From positions 1-64,000 of the forward strand of contig JAAOMT010000219.1 of NCBI GenBank assembly GCA_016748015.1: a DNA stretch of 64,000 nucleotides, given 5' to 3'. The position numbers and the translations under genes were made by a program. This DNA comes from Geosiphon pyriformis (lineage: Eukaryota; Glomeromycota; Glomeromycetes; Archaeosporales; Geosiphonaceae). Positions 59,092-64,000 of this stretch are shown one piece after another (position 1 is the first letter of the stretch; every line of letters starts with the position of its first letter). The notes under the pieces are model-generated. The model worked only from the letters and a program-made list of their open reading frames with translations. It had not been told where the DNA came from and made no database searches.

Positions 59092-60800
59092 AAACTTTAT
59101 AAGATACTAAAAAAAAGATATTAATTATAGTTTTTTTATTTTTTGTTCTGGTTATGGTTATAAAATTAAAGAAACAAAGAGTTGTTTTTTTTAAAATTAA
59201 ATTGGCTTTTATTTTATTTGCTGTTTGGTTTTATTGAACTTAAATTTGTTTTAAAAAACAATATTAAATTGTTTTATATAGATTTTACTTTTAAGTTTTT
59301 TTAATTGTTGTTATCAAAGTTATAATTAATATTTTTTTTTAATTATACTTAAAATTACAAAATCTTTTGTAATAACTTTTAGTTTTTTTTTATTTATTTT
59401 TATTGTATTTTATAATGTTTTTTTTTAACACATCTTCAAATAATATTAAAAATATTTTTAATGTTTTTGGTATTATTATTTTAGTTAAGTTAAAATTTAT
59501 TAGTTTGTAATAATATACTATTGTTTATTTTAAAAAAAATTTTATTGTTGTTGTTTTTTATAATTGGTCTGTATTAATTAACAAAAATAATATTAAAATT
59601 TATTTTATGTTTAATTAAAAAGAAATTATTGTTTTAAAAACATTTTTAAAACTAAATTAATCAATTTTTTCTTGGCTATATTATTTTTAAAATTAATGAT
59701 TTGATTTTTTAAGTTAATAATTATATTTGTTTATTTTTTATTTTTTTAATTCTTATTATTATTAATATTTTGTTGTTATAATATTTGACTTTCTTAAATT
59801 TTTGAATTTTACTATTATAAAAACTAATATTTTATATAAATATTATATTTGATAAAAAACTTTTAAATATTATTGTTATTACAGATATAAAAATCTGAAT
59901 TATTTGTCTATAATTGTAAAATAATTTCATTTTTTTTTAAGTTATATATTAAGTTTGTTGTTAGTTCTAAGTTTTTTGTATTATTTTTTATTAATAAAAA
60001 ATTTTATGTTAAAATCTTTGTTTTTTTAGCTTTTTATTTTACTGTTTTTTGGCTGCTTCTTGTAAATTTAAAAGTTAAATTTTTATTGAATTTTTTGAAA
60101 TCTTAAATTTTAGATTTGGTTTTTTTGATTAAGTCTGTTATTAAACTAATTGGTTTATTAATTATATTAATTATTACTCTTTTAAATATTTTTTTGTTGT
60201 ATATATAAAGCTTAAAGATATAGTTATAATTATTTAAAATAAAATATCTATTTTTGGTAAAACTTTAAGCAAATTTAGTGTTAAAATAATTAAAATTAAA
60301 GTTAAATATAAAATTAAAATTAATTTAATAAATAATATAAACTATTTATTAAATAAAAATACTTATTTTTAATTAATAATTCTTAAAAAGCATTGATTTT
60401 TTAAGATTAAGCAAAATTCAGATAAGATTACTAAATAATTAAGTAATTTGATTATAAATAATAGTTTTTTGTTTGTAATTATATATAAAATAACTTTTTA
60501 AAATAAAATTTTATTAAATTTAATATAATTTAATTTAAACTAAGCTTATATCTAATTATATGTAGAAAATATGTAAATTATATTTAATTTAAGATATTTA
60601 AATTGTTGTATTATATTAAGTTTTAATTAAACTTATATATTAAATAATAAAAAATTTAATATAAATATTAAATCAAATAAAAACAAAATTATTTATTTTT
60701 TAAAATATATTTATTTAAAAATTTTGTTTTTATTTTTAAAAGATTTAACAATTTTTAAATATTAATTTTTATTTAATACAATAAAAATATTAAAAAAAAA
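59092..60800. other. AT-rich sequence, no gene seen
   Basis: Extremely A+T, no open frame. It was continuous with the LINE beta relic before LINE alpha inserted, so part of it may be decayed beta 5' sequence. Confidence 0.45.
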
Positions 60801-60926
60801 TCTTTCTTTTGTCGATCTCCTGACCATGATGAGAGTGAAATTTTATTGAAGTTTTAATTAGTCTTTTTTCTTTTTCTTTTTGTTTCTTTTCTAATTATTT
60901 CTTCTAACTTTTCTCTTTTTGTTGCT

Positions 60927-62869
60927 ATGAATCCAGTAGGTGTTTTTGCTAGTGGTTCTGATACTGGTTTGGCTGGATTAAAGATCTGGTCAAGTGGCAA
61001 GAAAAAAGCTCATGTGAATAGTGTGTACTCTTATAGTCTATCATTTAAAAAGCCAAAGATGTCTGTAGCTGGTAATGTGATTAATTTATCTGTTGGCTTT
61101 TTAAGCTTGGAAGATATTGGTAATGCTAGTGTTAAGCCTGTAATGTCCTAAAGAAGTGAAGTTGGCAGCATTTCTAATAGTATAAGCAGTTTTTTGGATG
61201 TTAAAAATATGGAAAACATAGTCACTGAAAAAACCAGTTACACAGAATCTGGTGAAGATAATAATATGGATAAAGCAATGCTGAAAAAGACTCACACATA
61301 AACATATATGCTGAACAACCCACCAAAGCAATCTTTATTCGAATATATGAGTAGCAATGATGTTGTGCTGGATTTTTTTTCTTGTGTAGTTATTGGGCCC
61401 AATTAATTGCCACTACTTAAGTTATGTGCCTTGGGGAAACAGAGCTTCAATTTGACAAAATTTTTTACACTTAATATTAAGATTTTAGCTGTACTTAGAA
61501 AGACTATTATTGACAAGTTAATGACTGTAAAAAAAAATTTTTATTGTGTTGATGAGTTTGAAAGAGCTTTAACTTTCTCAAAATTCTTAGAAATCATTAA
61601 ATCTTTATTTACTTCTAAAATAAGTTTGAAAAAGGCAAAAAAATTGGCTGTCAATAAGAAAATTTTAGTCAATGATGATGTTAGACAGATAAACAAATAC
61701 ACAAATCGAAAAATTGTTGTGAAAAAGATTCCAGTGGATTTTTTTAAATCAGTTGTGGAATCTGTTTTTTCTAAATTTGACAAGATTGTTTCAATCAAGA
61801 TACAACTGATTGGCCTTTGGCAAAAAACCCTAATAGGTTTAAGTTATCAGATGTAGCTAGTTTGGTTGCTTTCAAATGATTAGTGTTCATGGGAAAAAAT
61901 TTGGTGCATGTAGTTTTGGCTGTCAGTGATAAAAAATCATGGGTAACAAGAGATTATCATCGGGCTCTGTTGTATACTCTCCCAGTTAGAACCACAGCTT
62001 ATGACTTATCTGATTTCTTGGGCTCATATAATAGAAAAACTTGTTTCATTGGCTATAATTCAGTTATATATGTTTGCAATAGATATGCAGTGATTTGTTT
62101 TGACAACAAAGAATTAAAAAACAATGTTATTGGTTCTTTGCCAGTTTTTAAAGGTGCAAATTTGAGATGGGCTGGTTTTTTTCTGGCCTGTTATGCTAAA
62201 TGTAACCAATTTGATCATGTTTCTAATGATTGTTCTATGGGTAAAAATTTTGGTGCTCATGAGAAACAAGTGGTGATCTCTCAAGATTAGGTCTGCTTGG
62301 CCAGTATATATAGGAAAAAACAAGCATTTATTGCTCACCTAGTCTCTTTTGGTAGTAAAACTTGGGTGCAGGTTGTTAGTAATTCTCTTTTCCATATTGT
62401 TTCTTCAGCTTCATTAAGTATTAAAGTGGTTTTGGGAGTGGAACCCCTTCACACTATTTCTGCTCTCTATAGTGTTTCTAGTTTTAATGATTATTTGGTC
62501 TTTTTGGAGTGCTCTCTGGAGCTTTTGGCAGACCAGGTTTCTGGCATCTTGAAAAAATTGAGCTTTATTAAATTGGTGCCCTTGCTGTTTACTTCTCAGA
62601 TGTCTTTCCTGGTTGCTTTTGTTTTTTTGGCATCTAATTTGAATTCAAACATAGCTTTAGATGATGTGTTGGCACTGCTCACCCTTTCTCTCCTTATTGT
62701 TAATTATGTAATCTCTGATTTCAGCTCCAGCAGTTTGAAGATTCTAACCACCAAAGTGTGTGATTTGGAGTCAAAGATAGTGGCTCTGAAAGTGTCAATT
62801 CATTCAGTGCTGGCTAGGTTAGATTATTTAGGCTCTGGTTTAAATTTTTTATCCCTCTCTTCTTCTTAA
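60927..62869 (+). pseudogene. LINE gamma ORF1
   Basis: Starts MNPVGVFASGSDTGLAGLKI at 60927. Open pieces 60927-61151, 61407-61856, 61883-62290 and 62297-62869 are separated by stops; a frame change near 61856 shifts the middle part. The RRM-like core reads IVVKKIPVDFFKSVVESVFS, KFDKIVSIKIQLIGLWQKT. The zinc knuckle (near 62190) reads CYAKCNQFDHVSNDC: the C-x4-H-x4-C half is intact. The C-terminus SSSLKILTTKVCDLESKIVA, LKVSIHSVLARLDYLGSG looks like a coiled coil. It ends at TAA in the TAATG overlap. The gamma family differs from alpha in having this C-terminal segment and a longer N-terminus. Confidence 0.85.
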
Positions 62870-62871
62870 TG
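62867..62871 (+). promoter_or_regulatory. TAATG stop-start overlap between ORF1 and ORF2
   Basis: ORF1 TAA (62867-62869) and ORF2 ATG (62869-62871) share one A, exactly as in LINE alpha at 57163-57159, although the neighbouring codons differ. Confidence 0.75.
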
Positions 62872-64000
62872 AGTAGTCTGACTTGGAGGTTTGGTATATG
62901 CAACATTTGGGATATTAATGTTTCTGCTAAGCAAGAAGATGTTGTTTTGTGGTATTTGAGCTTAAATAATATAGTGTCTTTTGTTACAAAAACTAAGTTG
63001 CATTCTAGTGTCAAACCTTGGATTGCCAATAAATTTGATGGTATATAAATATTTACATCTGGCCTAGAAAAAAGCTATCTTGGTGCTAGTGTGGCTGTTA
63101 TTGTGAACAATTCTTTGGTTTGTTATGTTTTTAAGATAGAAAAGGTTTTAGGAAGAATTATTTCAGTACGGCTTCTGTTTAAAGACAAGTTTTCAGTTAC
63201 TGTCTTGGGTTTGTATGCTGGTGCTTTGGCTGAGATTAGATTTGGTTAGGCTTCGGAAATGAACTCTTTCATTGTAAAGACCATTAACTTTAGCACTTTT
63301 GTGGTTTTGGGTGGTGATTTTAATGAAAATAGATTTGAAAGGAGTGCAAGTTTCAAGTTTTGTTTAGATTTGGGCTTGATCAATTCTTTTGTGGGCCATT
63401 CTTTGGTTAAAGCTGCTATATAGAACAATTTGAGAGAGGTCAAAAAGACTATTGACTACATTTTTGTTAGTAAAAACTTGGCTTTAACAGTTGCAAGTTA
63501 TGTGATTGGCTCTGTTTCTAACTTTTTTAATACTGATTACAAGACTGTTATAGTGTCTATTGATTTAGGTGGCCTCTTAGATGGTCATTTAAATAGCTTA
63601 TGCAAACAGGCAAATAAGAATTATTGAAAGTTTAATATTAAGGATGTAAATAATACCAAGTAGGCTAAATTTGAGATTTATGTGGTTTTTAAGCTTTTAT
63701 TGATAAAAGACAAACTTACTAATGCTAAGACATGTGGTAATGTAGATGTTATGTAGATAATTTTGAAGAAGATGATGGTAAAATTAGCTAAGAAAATGTT
63801 TTTGAAGCATTGGTTCAGTGAGTTTTAGTGTTTGAGGAACAAACATTCTTTCAGGTTTTTTGGGTTGGAGATATTAACTGCCAAAATTGTTAGGAAATTT
63901 AATTCTGGTGATACTGTTGAGATTGCTCATCTTATAAAAACTTGATCAACCTTGAATGAAGCTAAAGCCTGCACTTTTACTGACTTAATTCTTTTGAATA
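62869..64000 (+). pseudogene. LINE gamma ORF2, endonuclease part, runs off the window
   Basis: MSSLTWRFGICNIWDINVSA starts the endonuclease domain; LGLYAGALAEIRFG, VVLGGDFNEN, KKTIDYIFVSKNL and FNTDYKTVIVSI follow in one frame. The box TDHQ of LINE alpha is TDYK here, so the catalytic His is lost. Stops replace Trp, Gln or Arg codons at several points (for example after KFDGI near 63045, after IRFG near 63246, after KANKNY near 63625 and after VNNTK near 63661). The reverse transcriptase would lie beyond the window. Confidence 0.85.

Larger units (their letters stand above)
60801..64000 (+). mobile_element. LINE gamma copy, cut by the window end
   Basis: A + strand LINE with ORF1 at 60927-62869 and ORF2 from 62869 on, similar throughout to LINE alpha but clearly distinct in the ORF1 N- and C-terminal parts. 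Its 5' end is near 60801, where sequence complexity rises after AT-rich DNA. It carries several stops and at least one frameshift. Confidence 0.85.

Overview
The window looks like nuclear DNA of a transposon-rich, AT-rich filamentous fungus. Intron-rich genes, the LINE and Ty3 families recognised here, and the decay of nearly all repeats into A+T are what arbuscular mycorrhizal fungi (Glomeromycotina, perhaps Gigasporaceae) show; that placement is an inference from style, not a database match.

Only about 5 kb (42.0-47.2 kb) holds apparently intact host genes. There is a four-exon gene for a small multi-pass membrane protein of no recognised family, a nine-exon mitochondrial carrier of the MTM1/SLC25A39/40 type, and, converging on it, a six-exon prenylcysteine oxidase/lyase gene. 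Three of the 16 introns in these genes use a GC donor instead of GT.

Everything else is transposon. At the left, a LINE (family alpha, + strand, 0.7-10.8 kb) is split by a 9.2 kb Ty3 element (Ty3-A). Next come a truncated Ty3 (Ty3-D, 10.8-14.5 kb) and a LINE relic (14.5-17.7 kb). From 17,927 to 40,120 lies one old Ty3 element (Ty3-C, flanked by the 4-bp duplication ATAG) swollen to 22.2 kb by later insertions: a solo LTR at 19.2 kb, an opposite-strand solo LTR at 23.6 kb, a solo LTR at 25.6 kb that contains another solo LTR, and a nearly complete 9.9 kb Ty3 (Ty3-B) at 28.0-37.9 kb. Ty3-B keeps gag, protease, a dUTPase domain, reverse transcriptase, RNase H and integrase in recognisable but broken form.

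Right of the host genes are a solo LTR (49.5 kb), a LINE family beta relic, a full-length but stop-riddled LINE alpha copy (52.3-59.1 kb, - strand, with poly-A tail and 10-bp target duplication), and a LINE gamma copy (+ strand) that runs off the window end.

The mutations that silence the elements are mainly C:G to T:A: CGA to TGA, CAA to TAA, TGG to TAG or TGA, and catalytic Asp to Asn. The most noteworthy system-level signals are the dUTPase module in two Ty3 families, short tandem repeats at the same place in the U3 of unrelated LTR families, the conserved TAATG junction between LINE ORF1 and ORF2, and the GC-AG introns.
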